Assembly: GCF_051622035.1 (NCBI RefSeq) | Contig: NC_135355.1 | Span: 30,258,986-30,322,985, forward strand | Source of the DNA: Arctopsyche grandis | Lineage: Eukaryota > Arthropoda > Insecta > Trichoptera > Hydropsychidae | Reading direction: 5' to 3' | DNA: 64,000 nucleotides | Part shown: piece after piece, positions 10,807 through 21,386 of the stretch | Position numbering within the stretch: the stretch's first letter is position 1 | Layout: the number at the start of each line of letters is the position of its first letter | Program-made: the position numbers and the translations under genes | Notes under the pieces: model-generated | Told to the model about the DNA's origin: nothing | Databases searched by the model: none | The model's input: only the letters and a program-made list of their open reading frames with translations

Positions 10807-11808
10807 TGGTTATTTTATTATTTAATTTTTAAAGATTTTTAATAAAAAAAACCAAAATCTCACATTTAATTGCTAACGGTGGCCTCTATGGCATAAACTC
10901 CGATTTGATGAAGACCCGAAAAATGAACTCGTACAAAAAAATGCAAGTACGCGTGTATGTGTGAGATTCATGTGAAGGGCCGACGAAACCGTCTACCCCC
11001 ACTCATAGTCTTAGGGCTTGTACACATTCAGTCATTTCAAGGGAACATTTTGACGATGAGTTCAATTTTTTCGAGTTCAATTTTCGGATCCTCATCAACT
11101 TGGAGTTTGTACCGTAGAGTGGACCCAATTGCTGCCCAAGTTAAAAGTGGTATGTTAGTCAATTATTATTTTTTTTGCTTTTCTAATGTTTATTCAATCA
11201 AATATAACAAATACAATATTAGAGTATATATTTGATATATGTGTCAACAGAAAAAAATATTAGAGGTACGATAAGTTTTCATAAATTTGTCAAGTAGAAA
11301 AATACTGATATTGTTTTTGTATTTAAAAAATAACAAAATTTTCCATAAGAGGTAAAACCTTTTTAAAAACCTGCTTACTGCCCTTTCTTTTAAGATATCA
11401 CTCATGCAGATGTCTTGGCAATTATCAGAATAAGAGTGTAAAAACCAAATTGAGGGAGCACACCGAACAAAGGTCGCCATTCACAAGTGACATTAATTTT
11501 AACTTCTAAATCCTAATTACGAAATATATTAACATTGTTATATTACATGTGAAATAATTAACAAAGAGTTTATGCGGGTGAAAGGAATACAATGACGTGT
11601 TGTTTAATGTACGCTGTTTAATATGATGGCCGGGAAGAAAGTAAAGTGATAGCCACCAACATTGAATCGGTCTCAATTCACAGGATGGTGACCCAAACTC
11701 GACCATTACGTAAAGCCCCTACAACTTCATTATACAGCTATTACATGTACAATAATTTGTGTATAAAAGCTTTCGTAATACATATTTAATTGCTTTTCTT
11801 AAGATTTG

Positions 11809-11810
<2 letters not shown>
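10807..11810. other. Unassigned intergenic stretch
   Basis: No supported gene. The frame at 10957-11235 includes the GC-richer segment 10970-11150, but neither it nor the minus frames at 11244-11706 show recognisable domains. Confidence 0.35.
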
Positions 11811-11846
<36 letters not shown>

Positions 11847-11913
11847 ATTTTTATTTTATTTTTATTTTATTATTTTACATATATACCAGGAAGGCCTTAC
11901 AGGTAAATCCCTG

Positions 11914-11986
<73 letters not shown>

Positions 11987-11996
11987 GTATATATCC
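11811..11996. repeat. (TA)n microsatellites
   Basis: Two tracts of alternating A/T (11811-11843 and 11919-11996) are separated by T-rich TTTTATT repeats and a non-repetitive 40-bp spacer. The Tyr/Ile open frames over them are artefacts. Confidence 0.9.
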
Positions 11997-12559
11997 ATAT
12001 CGGAGTCCGAGCCCGACTGTCACCGTGTCCGCGCGCGTTTCTCTCGCTCTCACTTTGCATTTCGAAATTCTCGGACTCCCCACCCATCTATCACTACAAA
12101 ACTAACCATCTACTCACTTATTTAACTAATTGCATCCTAGTATAATTTAAGTGTAAAAATAAACAGATGATCGGCCGTTAACAGCGTTTTTTTTAATATC
12201 AGTGATTGCGTAAAATTTTGTGTTAATTTTGTGTCAGTTACAAAAGCGTATACGAACGAGATACATCTCCCTACCTGAATACAAAAAAAAAATAAGGGTC
12301 CCTGCTCGTCAGCCAAAATTCGGTCCCACAGAAGCAATAAATCTTCCACATAATTGCTTTCAGACAAAAATTTTTAACGAACTTTACGTAATAGAATAAT
12401 AGCAAACAGAAACGGTGTTTCCCAACTGTCTAATAGTTCTTTTTCATATTTAATTTATATTAAAGTAATTCGTGTAATTTTATATTCTTTACTAAATTTA
12501 CTATTAAAATATTAAATTGCAAACCGCACTCACACATATATAAATCCGTTGTCTCCAAA

Positions 12560-15500
12560 GAGGCGTCTCACGATAAAGATCTGTAAAGAAAGTAGTATAA
12601 CAATTGCTAATCTATTATTATCATAACTAACTACTTTCACTTACAAAGTAACCCTGTTAAATGGCATGTAATAACTCATAAGTGTTCCAAGTGATACCTA
12701 GGATGACTATCGGACAAAGCTGACCACAGAGAAGAGTCTATGGCGGTAAGAACTCACTCCTTGAATGGAAATCTCTCTCAAGTACCGCCTTTTTCTCAAC
12801 ACATCTTGGATAAATGCGAGAAAAATAATATCCAAACCTCCAACAAGGTAAGAGTGACGATGGATGATAGCTTAGAGGTAAGAGTGACGATGGATGATAG
12901 CTTAGCTAATAGAAACCTGTATTTAGCCACGTACAATGTAAGAACGTTATCGAGTGAAGGAAGTGTGCTTGCATTAGAGAATGAATTAGAAAGTATCAAA
13001 TGGGATTTAGTAGGACTTAGCGAAGTAAGACGAAAACAGGAAAACCAAATAATCCTAAAAAGTGGTAACTGTCTCTACTGGAGAGGGCTACCAAATGGTA
13101 GAATAGGAGGAGTAGGGTTTCTTATCAATAAGAGAATAGAAAGAAATATTATAGAAATAAGCGACATATCGGAACGTATATGCTATGTAGTATTAAGAAT
13201 CTCGAGCAGGTACACTTGTCAAATCTTCCAAGTGTACGCCCCCACATCTAGCCACCCAGACGAGGAAATAGAAGACTTCTACGAAAAACTACAGGGCGCA
13301 TACGATAATAGCCGCCACCACTTTAAAATAATCATGGGCGACTTTAACGCAAAAATAGGACAAAAGGCAAACACAGAAAGAGCAGTAGGAAATTTTGGTA
13401 CCGGCCAAAGAAACGAAAGAGGCGATCGCCTCATAGAATTCGTAGAACACAACAGGCTCTTTATCACTAATTCATTTTTCAGGAAAAACGCAAACAATAA
13501 GTGGACTTGGGAGAGTCCTAAAGGAGACAGGAACGAAATAGATTTCATCCTAACAAATACCCTGCACTCCGTTAAAGACGTTAGTGTTTTAAGTAAAGTA
13601 GATATAGGTAGCGATCACAGATTAGTCCGGGCCAAGATGGCCATTAATATAAATTGCGAACGTAGGAAACTAATAAAAGGATGCAGTAGCTCTCCAGACT
13701 TCGCTCAACTAAGGTCTAGGAAAAAGGAATTCGAACTCGAACTTGGAAATAGATACGAAAAATTAAACCCAGAAGCAGACATCGAGGAATTGAACACTGT
13801 AATTAGTTCGGTTCTAACCTCAACAGGTAAGAAATTAGGTGGATTCAGGAAACAGATTAAATTAAGCAAAATTTCAGCGGAAACAAAAAACCTAATTAAG
13901 CATAAAAGGAGTTTAGATAGGGATAATAATAAGCAAGAATACAATCTAGTAAATAAGGAAATTAAAAAGAGAATAGTCAGGGATGTCAGGGATTTTAACA
14001 GCAAGTTAATAGAAAGTACCATTAAGAATAACCGTAGCCTGAAAAAGTGCAAACAGGATCTTTTCTTAGGCAAAAACCAAATGATCGCAATCAGATCAGA
14101 GAGCGGAGTAATAATTAGGAATAGAGAAGAAATCATAGACAGAGTTTACACGTTCTATGCAAAACTATACGAGAACGACAACGGCCAATCCCCCGCTCTG
14201 GAATCGACAAACGGCCAAAGGGTTCCTGCAGTATTGCCTAGCGAAGTAGAGGCCGCGCTAAAAACTGCAAAGAACGGTAAAACCCCAGGGGAAGATAATA
14301 TTCCCATTGACTTACTAAAATGTGGCGGCTCCCCCCTAAATAATATCTTAGCTAGGCTTTTCAGCAAATGCATCCAGAACCAAGCTATACCAGAAGGATG
14401 GAATAACGCAACTATCATCTTAATACACAAAAAAGGTGATAAAAGCGATATCAAGAACTACCGACCCATTAGTTTACTTTCAGCGGTCTACAAGCTCTTC
14501 ACGAAGGTTATTACAGAAAGGCTGAAGAATATCCTCGACGAGAACCAACCTATAGAACAGGCAGGATTTAGGGCAAATTTCAGTACAATGGACCACCTCC
14601 AAGTAGTTGGCGAACTAATCGAACGCGCCAACGAATATCAACGGCCATTGTGCCTAGGTTTCGTCGATTATGAGAAAGCCTTCGATACAGTGAGCCACAA
14701 TGCAGTACTTAACGCTCTACAAACACAGGGAGTACCGGAACCCTATGTGGGGCTGTTAGCTGCAATATATAAGAATGCCACAGCTTCGGTTAAAATTTTT
14801 TCAGGTACAGATAGATTTAGCATAAGAAAAGGAGTAAGACAAGGAGATACAATCTCGCCCAAGTTATTCAATGCGGTGCTTGAGGGAGTTTTCAGGAACT
14901 TGGAATGGGACAAAGCCGGAGTAAGCATCAACGGTCGCTTCTTGAGTCACCTTCGGTTCGCAGACGATATAGTTTTAATAGCTCGTGATTCAGCTGACCT
15001 ACTTAACAGACTAACACAGCTGGACAGGGAAAGTAGAAAAGTAGGATTAAAAATTAACGTAGATAAGACCAAACTAATGTTCAATAGGTATTGCATGCCT
15101 GATAGCATCCCATTAGATGATAAACCAGTAGAAGTAGTAAATAATTATTTATATTTAGGTCAAATAATTGACATGTCTGGTAATAAAGATGAAGAGATAA
15201 AGAGACGTATGAAATTAGGATGGAGTGCATTTGGACGGATGAATGCTGTTTTTAAATCAAAAATGCCACTCTGCCTGAAGAAAAAGATCTTTGATCAATG
15301 CGTTTTGCCAGTGATGACGTATGGATGTGAAACTTGGACACTGAACACCAAGATGCTACATAAAATCCAATGCTCCCAAAGAAGTATGGAGCGCTGTATG
15401 CTTGGCATAACGAGAAAAGACAGAAAGCGGAACACGTGGGTGAGAAGTATGACAAGAGTAGTGGACATAGTGGATAGAGTGAAGAGATTGAAATGGCAAT

Positions 15501-15741
15501 GGGCGGGTCACGTAGCTAGGAGGATGGACGAAAGGTGGACAAAAGAATTGCTTGAATGGTACCCGAGAGAATGCAAAAGGGTAAAAAGAAGACCGCAAGG
15601 AAGATGGGTGAACGAAATTAGGAAAATGTGCGGGGTGAGATGGATGAGTGTTGCGCAAAACAGAGACGGGTGGAAGCGTGTTGGAGAGGCCTTCATCCAG
15701 CAGTGGATGGCGAGTGGCTGTAAATGATGATGATGATGATA
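12560..15741 (+). mobile_element. RTE-clade LINE retrotransposon, apparently full length
   Basis: The element carries one uninterrupted 995-codon frame and ends directly after the stop codon in a short (ATG)n run, TGATGATGATGATGAT, the microsatellite-type 3' end usual for RTE elements. The left limit is not certain because no target duplication was resolved; 12560 is a guess from the change in composition. Two 5'-truncated relatives lie at 16198-16413 (minus) and 23216-23500 (plus). Confidence 0.7.
12740..15727 (+). CDS. RTE-type LINE polyprotein: endonuclease and reverse transcriptase
   Basis: This 995-residue protein would nick target DNA and reverse-transcribe its own RNA there (target-primed reverse transcription). 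An apurinic-like endonuclease covers about residues 60-300: TYNVRTL near 64-70, the catalytic Glu in GLSEVR (95), MGDFNAKIG at 199-207, and SDH at 291-293. Reverse transcriptase covers about residues 470-780: HKKGDKSDIKNYRPISLLS, FVDYEKAFDTV, GVRQGDTISP, and the catalytic FADD at 740-743. The C-terminal part has GCETWTL and WAGHVARRMD, typical of arthropod RTE elements. No gag-like frame is present. A 30-bp in-frame tandem duplication (VRVTMDDSLE/A) lies at residues 37-56. The frame has no stops, suggesting a recent insertion. The first ATG is used; the true start could be a later one just before the endonuclease. Confidence 0.93.
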   Translation: MAVRTHSLNGNLSQVPPFSQHILDKCEKNNIQTSNKVRVTMDDSLEVRVTMDDSLANRNLYLATYNVRTLSSEGSVLALENELESIKWDLVGLSEVRRKQENQIILKSGNCLYWRGLPNGRIGGVGFLINKRIERNIIEISDISERICYVVLRISSRYTCQIFQVYAPTSSHPDEEIEDFYEKLQGAYDNSRHHFKIIMGDFNAKIGQKANTERAVGNFGTGQRNERGDRLIEFVEHNRLFITNSFFRKNANNKWTWESPKGDRNEIDFILTNTLHSVKDVSVLSKVDIGSDHRLVRAKMAININCERRKLIKGCSSSPDFAQLRSRKKEFELELGNRYEKLNPEADIEELNTVISSVLTSTGKKLGGFRKQIKLSKISAETKNLIKHKRSLDRDNNKQEYNLVNKEIKKRIVRDVRDFNSKLIESTIKNNRSLKKCKQDLFLGKNQMIAIRSESGVIIRNREEIIDRVYTFYAKLYENDNGQSPALESTNGQRVPAVLPSEVEAALKTAKNGKTPGEDNIPIDLLKCGGSPLNNILARLFSKCIQNQAIPEGWNNATIILIHKKGDKSDIKNYRPISLLSAVYKLFTKVITERLKNILDENQPIEQAGFRANFSTMDHLQVVGELIERANEYQRPLCLGFVDYEKAFDTVSHNAVLNALQTQGVPEPYVGLLAAIYKNATASVKIFSGTDRFSIRKGVRQGDTISPKLFNAVLEGVFRNLEWDKAGVSINGRFLSHLRFADDIVLIARDSADLLNRLTQLDRESRKVGLKINVDKTKLMFNRYCMPDSIPLDDKPVEVVNNYLYLGQIIDMSGNKDEEIKRRMKLGWSAFGRMNAVFKSKMPLCLKKKIFDQCVLPVMTYGCETWTLNTKMLHKIQCSQRSMERCMLGITRKDRKRNTWVRSMTRVVDIVDRVKRLKWQWAGHVARRMDERWTKELLEWYPRECKRVKRRPQGRWVNEIRKMCGVRWMSVAQNRDGWKRVGEAFIQQWMASGCK

Positions 15742-16172
15742 TCCATATCATGCTCCAGAGAGTGTGGTATGGATCCGCCATCGTCCCCTTTTTCCCACTC
15801 ATTTGGCTAGAACTGTGGCTTTTAGTTATTCTCCCATTCCTCGCGGCCTCCGTTTCTTAAATTCACTGGATGGTGCCATTGACATTTGTCACGTCTCTCT
15901 TCATTCTCTGCACCACTTCCTAAGTTATGGAGGTCGCGACCATTTAGAAAGGTTGAGTTAGTGTTTTTAATTATGATTTCATGTTTTATTTAGTTATCTT
16001 TTCCTTATTTAGTTTGTATATTTGTAAATATATAATATGTTTATTTAACTTGTAGTTTTTCCTTTTGTACTTCTTAATCTTTTTATCACCCTCGTCGCTT
16101 TGGAGCAATCTGTTAGACGAGTGTGCTTGATTAATTGATTTTGTAAAATAAAATAAAATAAAAATAAAATAT
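15742..16172 (+). repeat. LINE 3' end with hairpin and TAAAA-type tail
   Basis: This segment follows the RTE tail but is not RTE-like. It ends with CTCGTCGCTTTGGAGCAATC, TGTTAGACGAG and a (TAAAA)n tail. The CTCGTC/GACGAG pair can form a stem. The same stem, core GGAGCAATCTGT and A-rich tail end the SINEs at 43690-44135 and 59139-59667. It is probably the 3' part of a Jockey-like LINE whose tail the SINEs borrow. Confidence 0.5.
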
Positions 16173-16197
16173 GAAATCGGTAGACTTAAAATTAGAT

Positions 16198-16413
16198 ATC
16201 GATCTTCCTTGCGATATTCCGTTTACCCTTTTACATTCTCTCGAGTGGATACCATTCTAGCACTTTTTTTTCCGCCTTTAGTTCATTCTTGTAACCTGCC
16301 CATTGCCATTTCAATCTATTCACTCTCTCCACTATATCTCCTATCTTTGTTATACTTCTCTCCCATGTATTCGGCTTCCTATTTTCCCTTATAATGCCAA
16401 GCGTACAGCGTTC
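16198..16413 (-). pseudogene. RTE LINE C-terminal remnant
   Basis: Read on the minus strand, 16413 to 16198 aligns with the C-terminal end of the 12740-15727 frame: an ERCTLGII block, then NRKPNTW, then RLKWQWAG, then VLEWYP. Frameshifts and a deletion after WAG make it dead. It lies in opposite orientation to the intact element, just upstream of the innexin gene. Confidence 0.7.
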
Positions 16414-16569
16414 CTACATACATATGTATGTACATATGTAAGTAGCTAATAAAAAAGTATTACGCATTCGTTCTTCGTATCGGCAACATTAACTCATTAT
16501 ATATCAAAGGTCATTTTTTTTTTGACATGTGTACTCATTTTATTGTCCCAATTGATTTTTAATTCTTAT

Positions 16570-16585
16570 ATTTTTCATCATCCAG
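16570..16585 (+). promoter_or_regulatory. Splice acceptor abutting the inx7 start codon
   Basis: TTTTTCATCATCCAG immediately precedes the ATG at 16586. No in-frame coding extension upstream is recognisable, so the transcript probably starts on a distant non-coding exon. Confidence 0.6.
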
Positions 16586-18856
16586 ATGTTAGAGCCCTTC
16601 AAGGCAGTCGGCGACTATGTGAAAGTAGATCTTAATAAAGCCAGCATCGATGACTTGATCTTCAAATTGCACTACAGAGCTACATTCGTGCTGCTCATGG
16701 TCAGCACGATTCTGGTAACCCAAAGACAGTACATTGGAGAGCATATAAAATGCATTTCAGATACAGGTGTACCTGAGAATGTCATCAACACGTTTTGCTT
16801 CTTTTCCAGCACTTTCACTGTGGTAAATTAAGATTCTTTTCCATTTTTGAAGTCTACATATGTATATGTACATTTGTACATACGTAGCTTTCACGCTTAA
16901 AATATATTTTTTGAAGAAGCAAGTTATAGTATTTTTTAAATACGTTTTTCCTTTAGGTTAAACACTATAATGAATCGCTGATAGCTCAGGGCATTATTCC
17001 ACATCCTGGAGTAGGTCATTTTGTGGAAGAAGAGGATGATGTAACTTATCATGCTTACTATCAGTGGGTACCTTTTATACTCTTCGGACAAGCTTTGATG
17101 TTCTACATTCCTCACTACATTTGGAGTAAGAAAGAAGGTAGATAAAATTTAGAACTTCCAAGATGATCTACATATAATTGGAATTTACATACTATACTCG
17201 GATCAATTTTAAAAATAGAAGTTGGGTTGATTGATGAAACAAGGCGTAAATTAAAAAAATTTCAGGTGGTAGATTGGGAGCGTTAGTACAAGGACTTCGT
17301 TTAGTCTACACCTCGACTTATGAGGAAGATCAAGGCGAAAATGATAATGTTATTCTGTCAGAAAGTCATGTTAATGAGAATATTAATCGCATAAAAACCG
17401 AATTTTCTAATAGGTAATATATTAGTTATGTACATATTATGTTTATTTTCCAATTTTCGAATGCTATTAAGGAATTATACAGTACAAAGCATGCTCTCTC
17501 TTACAAATAATAAATTCTTTGATAAAGTTCTTAAGTGCTTATTTAGAAAAACATATTGGAGTAGTATGTACAGTATACATCCTTGATAGTGTATTATGGT
17601 GTGTACTCTCAGGGTCGTACATTTTGTCGTTGAACCTTTTGGACTTGAACCAATTGTCGTGTAACCAATAGGAAAAAGAGCTCAAAAATCTATTTACAAT
17701 TGTTATAAATGCTCATAATACATCTAATACATAATATTAATTAAAGACTCTCTAAAATTAATTTTAAAATACCACAGCTAATAACAACATTGAAATATTT
17801 AGAGCAATAACAAAATTTAACATCTATTTATATATTTATTTTAGATTGCGAGCTTCTAGCACATGGTCTTATTGGTTAGTAGTTTGTGAAGTATTAAATC
17901 TTTTCAATTTGCTCTTGCAAATTTACTTCACAGACCTTTTCCTGGGAGGTGCATTCGTGGGCATCGGAAAAGGAGTTTGGAACACTCTGAACTGGAACTC
18001 GTACCTCGATCCACTCGACATTATTTTTCCAAAAGTAATTGTAAATAATTGATAAAATATATGTATGTATGTACAATACAAACTTTTGTATTCCTTTTGC
18101 CAGGCAACTAAATGCATCTTTCATAAATATGGACCGAGTGGTTCACTTCAGAACCACGATGCACTATGCGTGATGGCTTTAAACGTGATCCACGAGAAGA
18201 TCTATACCATTTTATGGTTTTGGTACACAATCCTCTTGATCTCCACTGTATTTGGTGAGCGTTTCTATCTCTTTGCGATTCGTTGTCGCTATGTCGTTGA
18301 TTGTTAGGTCCGTGAGCGATTTGTCGTGACACCCTCTTTACACTAAAATGCCGTTGTAAAGAGGGTGTCACGACAAATCTAACGAGGGTGTCACGACAAA
18401 CATATAAAAAAATAATTCGATTGTTTTATTCAGGTTTATTGAATCGCATTATGATATTTATCTTGCATTCAAGATCGGTCAAATTCAACGAATACATGTT
18501 TGCATTCGCATGTCCTGGAAAACTCAATCTGAAAAACATGATTACGCTAACTCATGAATGCTATTTTGGTGATTGGCTTTTTTTGTACTTTCTGGCTAGA
18601 AATATGAATCCGTACACATTCAAGTAATGATAAATGTTGTTTATATTAAATATTTAATTTAATTTTTAGTGAAGCTAAAATTTTTATTAAAATTTCTAGA
18701 ATGTTCTTCACAAGTCTTGCCGAAGATTTAGACGATCAAAAAATCAACAGAAAATTACGGAATATGGAGAATATGGAGAGTGGTAATACCAACAATTCTA
18801 CGGACGATGATAGAAATGACAAAATAGATGATGATAAAAGTGTAAAATTTTTATAA
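16586..18856 (+). CDS. inx7: Innexin, Inx7-type gap-junction subunit (7 coding exons)
   Basis: Exons are 16586-16822, 16957-17137, 17266-17413, 17845-18034, 18104-18254, 18434-18623 and 18700-18856, all with GT/AG borders and compatible phases. They total 1254 nt, 417 residues plus TAA. Innexins form plasma-membrane gap-junction channels. Four-membrane-segment architecture is visible: TM1 about 33-48, the innexin signature YYQWV at 113-117 leading into TM2, TM3 in exon 4 and TM4 at the end of exon 5. Each extracellular loop has its two conserved cysteines: C56 and C71 (GEHIKC, NTFC), then C256 and C274 (KCIFHKYGPSGS, HDALC). The opening MLEPFKAVGDYVK, RQYIGEHI and TFTVV resemble Drosophila Inx7. 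The C-terminal tail is Asp/Asn-rich. The ATG follows a splice acceptor (CATCCAG|ATG) directly, so a non-coding first exon is expected upstream. Intron 5 carries a perfect inverted repeat. Confidence 0.92.
18318..18400. repeat. Perfect inverted repeat plus direct copy in inx7 intron 5
   Basis: Arms 18318-18342 and 18355-18379 are exact 25-bp reverse complements around a 12-nt loop. The right arm includes GAGGGTGTCACGACAAATC. A third, direct copy of GAGGGTGTCACGACAAA follows at 18384-18400. The intron is only 179 bp, so the hairpin occupies about a third of it. Confidence 0.9.
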
Positions 18857-19258
18857 AACTATCACAAATGAAAGACAATAGTCATTGTTTAATATGAAAT
18901 AATAGAAATATTGTTTTAAAAAAAAAATACTGCTTCCAGTTTACGATCAGCTCTAGGTTAGTACATAAATAATAAAAATATAAATTTTCAGCTTTATACG
19001 CTCAGGAGTGTGGAAAGAATAGTGGCCATAACATTTTTGACCTTTCTAAGAAGAAAAATCCCACTTCCAGTTTATTAAATTTAGTGATTTTTTTTCATTT
19101 TCATCATATTGATACAAGAATAATACTTGAATTTTTTCGTGAAGAGCACGCATCTTTAAGGGGTCTGAGTAAACTGCCACTTCCGGTTGAGGAATGCTTA
19201 CCAAATTTTGTACATACTCGTAACTTTAAGTTAAGCGTTAAGCTTTAACTTCTAGATA

Positions 19259-19590
19259 TGAAATTTCGGTAAACGGACTACTAGTCATATGTGAACTAGT
19301 CACAGGAAAACCGGTCGCTCTAGATCGGTCACACGTGATCACCCGTCATACTAAAACTGGTCACGAGAAAACTGGCCACACCCGAAAATTGGTAACGAAA
19401 AAACTGGTCACACCCAAAAATTCGACAGTTTTTTCGTGACCAATTTTCAGGTGAGACCAGTTTTCTCGTGACCAGTTTTAGGATGTGACCAGTTTTAATG
19501 TGACGGGTGATCACGTGTGACCGATCTAGAGCGACTGGTTGTCCTGTGACCGGTTCACATTTGACTAGTAATCACCGAACCGAAATTTCA
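19259..19590. mobile_element. Foldback MITE built of GGTCAC/GTGACC motifs
   Basis: The ends are TGAAATTTCGGT and ACCGAAATTTCA. The whole 332 bp folds on itself: blocks such as GATCGGTCACACGTGATCAC on the left recur as GTGATCACGTGTGACCGATC on the right. Each arm contains several ACTGGTCAC copies spaced about 20 bp apart, so the arms can pair in more than one register. It has no coding content and no clear target duplication. Confidence 0.8.
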
Positions 19591-21163
19591 GTTCAATTAT
19601 TCTGCTCCGGTAATTTTTTTTTGTTGTTCAGTGTTATTATTATTATATGTAACTGAACGTTAAATATTTTATGTTTTGAATAAAATTCATTTGTTTTTAA
19701 ACAAAATATTTCTATTTATACTTTTAGGTACACAAAGCAATTAAGCAATAGACGAGTTTTTAAATTGTTAAATGAAGTGGAATGACAATCATATTGAATT
19801 ACATCAGCCTTCATTTCCCGTTATATAGACCGAATACGAAACTTAATACCCATAATTAATTAGATGCACAATATTTCGAAAATATATACAAATTTAATTT
19901 TGGTAAAAGTGCAACCCTGCTACAACGTTGCACGATCAAAGTTAGACAGTAGACTTAAAGTATCCATTTTGTTTAGATAAGAGATAGTAGGACACAGGTA
20001 GTAACAACTAACAAGAAATAGTGCGTGATAGGCTCGTTTAAAAAAATTAGTACTAAAAGGAAAACTTCTAAGAAAACAATGTCGCAATTTTGAGAACAGC
20101 TCATAATTTAACGATGTGTAACTTGAATATCAAAGAAACACCGATCGAGTTGATGCTTTTGATCGTTTCAACTGCAAGATAGTGTAAACTGTAAACTGAG
20201 AATGGGATTAATAATGAGACGAGGTTTACATATGATGACATACGAATTATACAACGTGTGATTGTAAAGTTTCAAGAATGATAATTACTGATTGCACACT
20301 GGCAAGTGATGAGAATTTCTTGGCAATATTTTAGATTGTGATTCTGGGTATGCATGTATGTACATAGTAGTATCCATTTATGATTAATTTAAAGTTGAAC
20401 ACCAAATTTGGGTTTTGGACCGCATTCAGTGAATTTTGTATCGCTTGATTCTTGTATAAATGCACGTTTTAATATTTGAATTGATCACACGTTTCTCGTG
20501 CCGCACACATTATGTCACTGATATTGTAAAGTAGGGCATTCACGTCTGGTTTAATAACAGTAGTAAAACCAGCTGTTTGGAATAACGAAACAAAGCCGAT
20601 AATAATTATTATTATGTACATACAACCATACATATCGCAGACTTGTCTAATTTATTACTGAGTCGTCGATGTTTTAGGAGCGTCGAATGCGGTAGAATTC
20701 ATGAAAAAATAGTCTGTGACCTGAGCCACTTTTTGCATCGTCGCTTGTATTATATTATTTATTGGATATCTGCAGCCAATCTCGAAAGTTACGGTTTTAT
20801 TTTTTGTACCGGTTTGGACACTGGACTTCGGCGAACTCCAAAATTACCTGCCAAAGGTGGACGAGGTAGACCAGCACTTTCACAATATGTTTTATCGTGT
20901 CAGGTTAAGCTGCGTGGATAACGAAACTTTATAATGTCATACGACAATTGGAATTTGAAGCGTTTAAGAAAAAGGTAAGTTTCTTTTAATAATGAAAATT
21001 AGACACTACATACATAAATCATAGGTGGCCAGGCGGGCCTTTTTTGGGCGTGGTTCATTTTTCTAGTGTTATCCTTTTTTTTCTATAGATGCAGTCTACA
21101 GGTGTTTTCAATATAAAATATAATACGTATTTTGATAAAATAAATAAACAAGTACTATGTATG
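19591..21163. other. Intergenic stretch, no supported gene
   Basis: An AT-rich start is followed by ordinary sequence. The frame at 20643-20921 ends in a basic stretch (PAKGGRGRPALS) but shows no known domain, and it has no splice context I can support. Confidence 0.35.
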
Positions 21164-21386
21164 TCGATGGCTTGGTGCTCAGATATTGTATGTCCATTTT
21201 TGAATTTGTATCGAATTTTAAGTTTGTAGATGCTGGAATAATTCATGTTTTTCCATTCAAGATAATTTATATGGTATACATAAATTACTTTGAAAGGAAA
21301 AACCTGAATTATTCCGGAATATACAAGCCTAAAATTCGTTAGAAATTTAAAAATGGACATACAATATCTGTGCAACAAGCCATCGA
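21164..21386. mobile_element. Foldback element, 223 bp
   Basis: The ends TCGATGGCTTG and CAAGCCATCGA begin two arms that are imperfect reverse complements over almost their full length (for instance ATATTGTATGTCCATTTTT and its complement), with little or no loop. Both strands show open frames that are mirror images of each other and not genes. The superfamily is unknown. Confidence 0.8.

Noticed and set aside
21055..21378. 107-codon minus frame and a 61-codon plus frame with similar peptides
   Set aside because: Both are products of the 21164-21386 foldback element.
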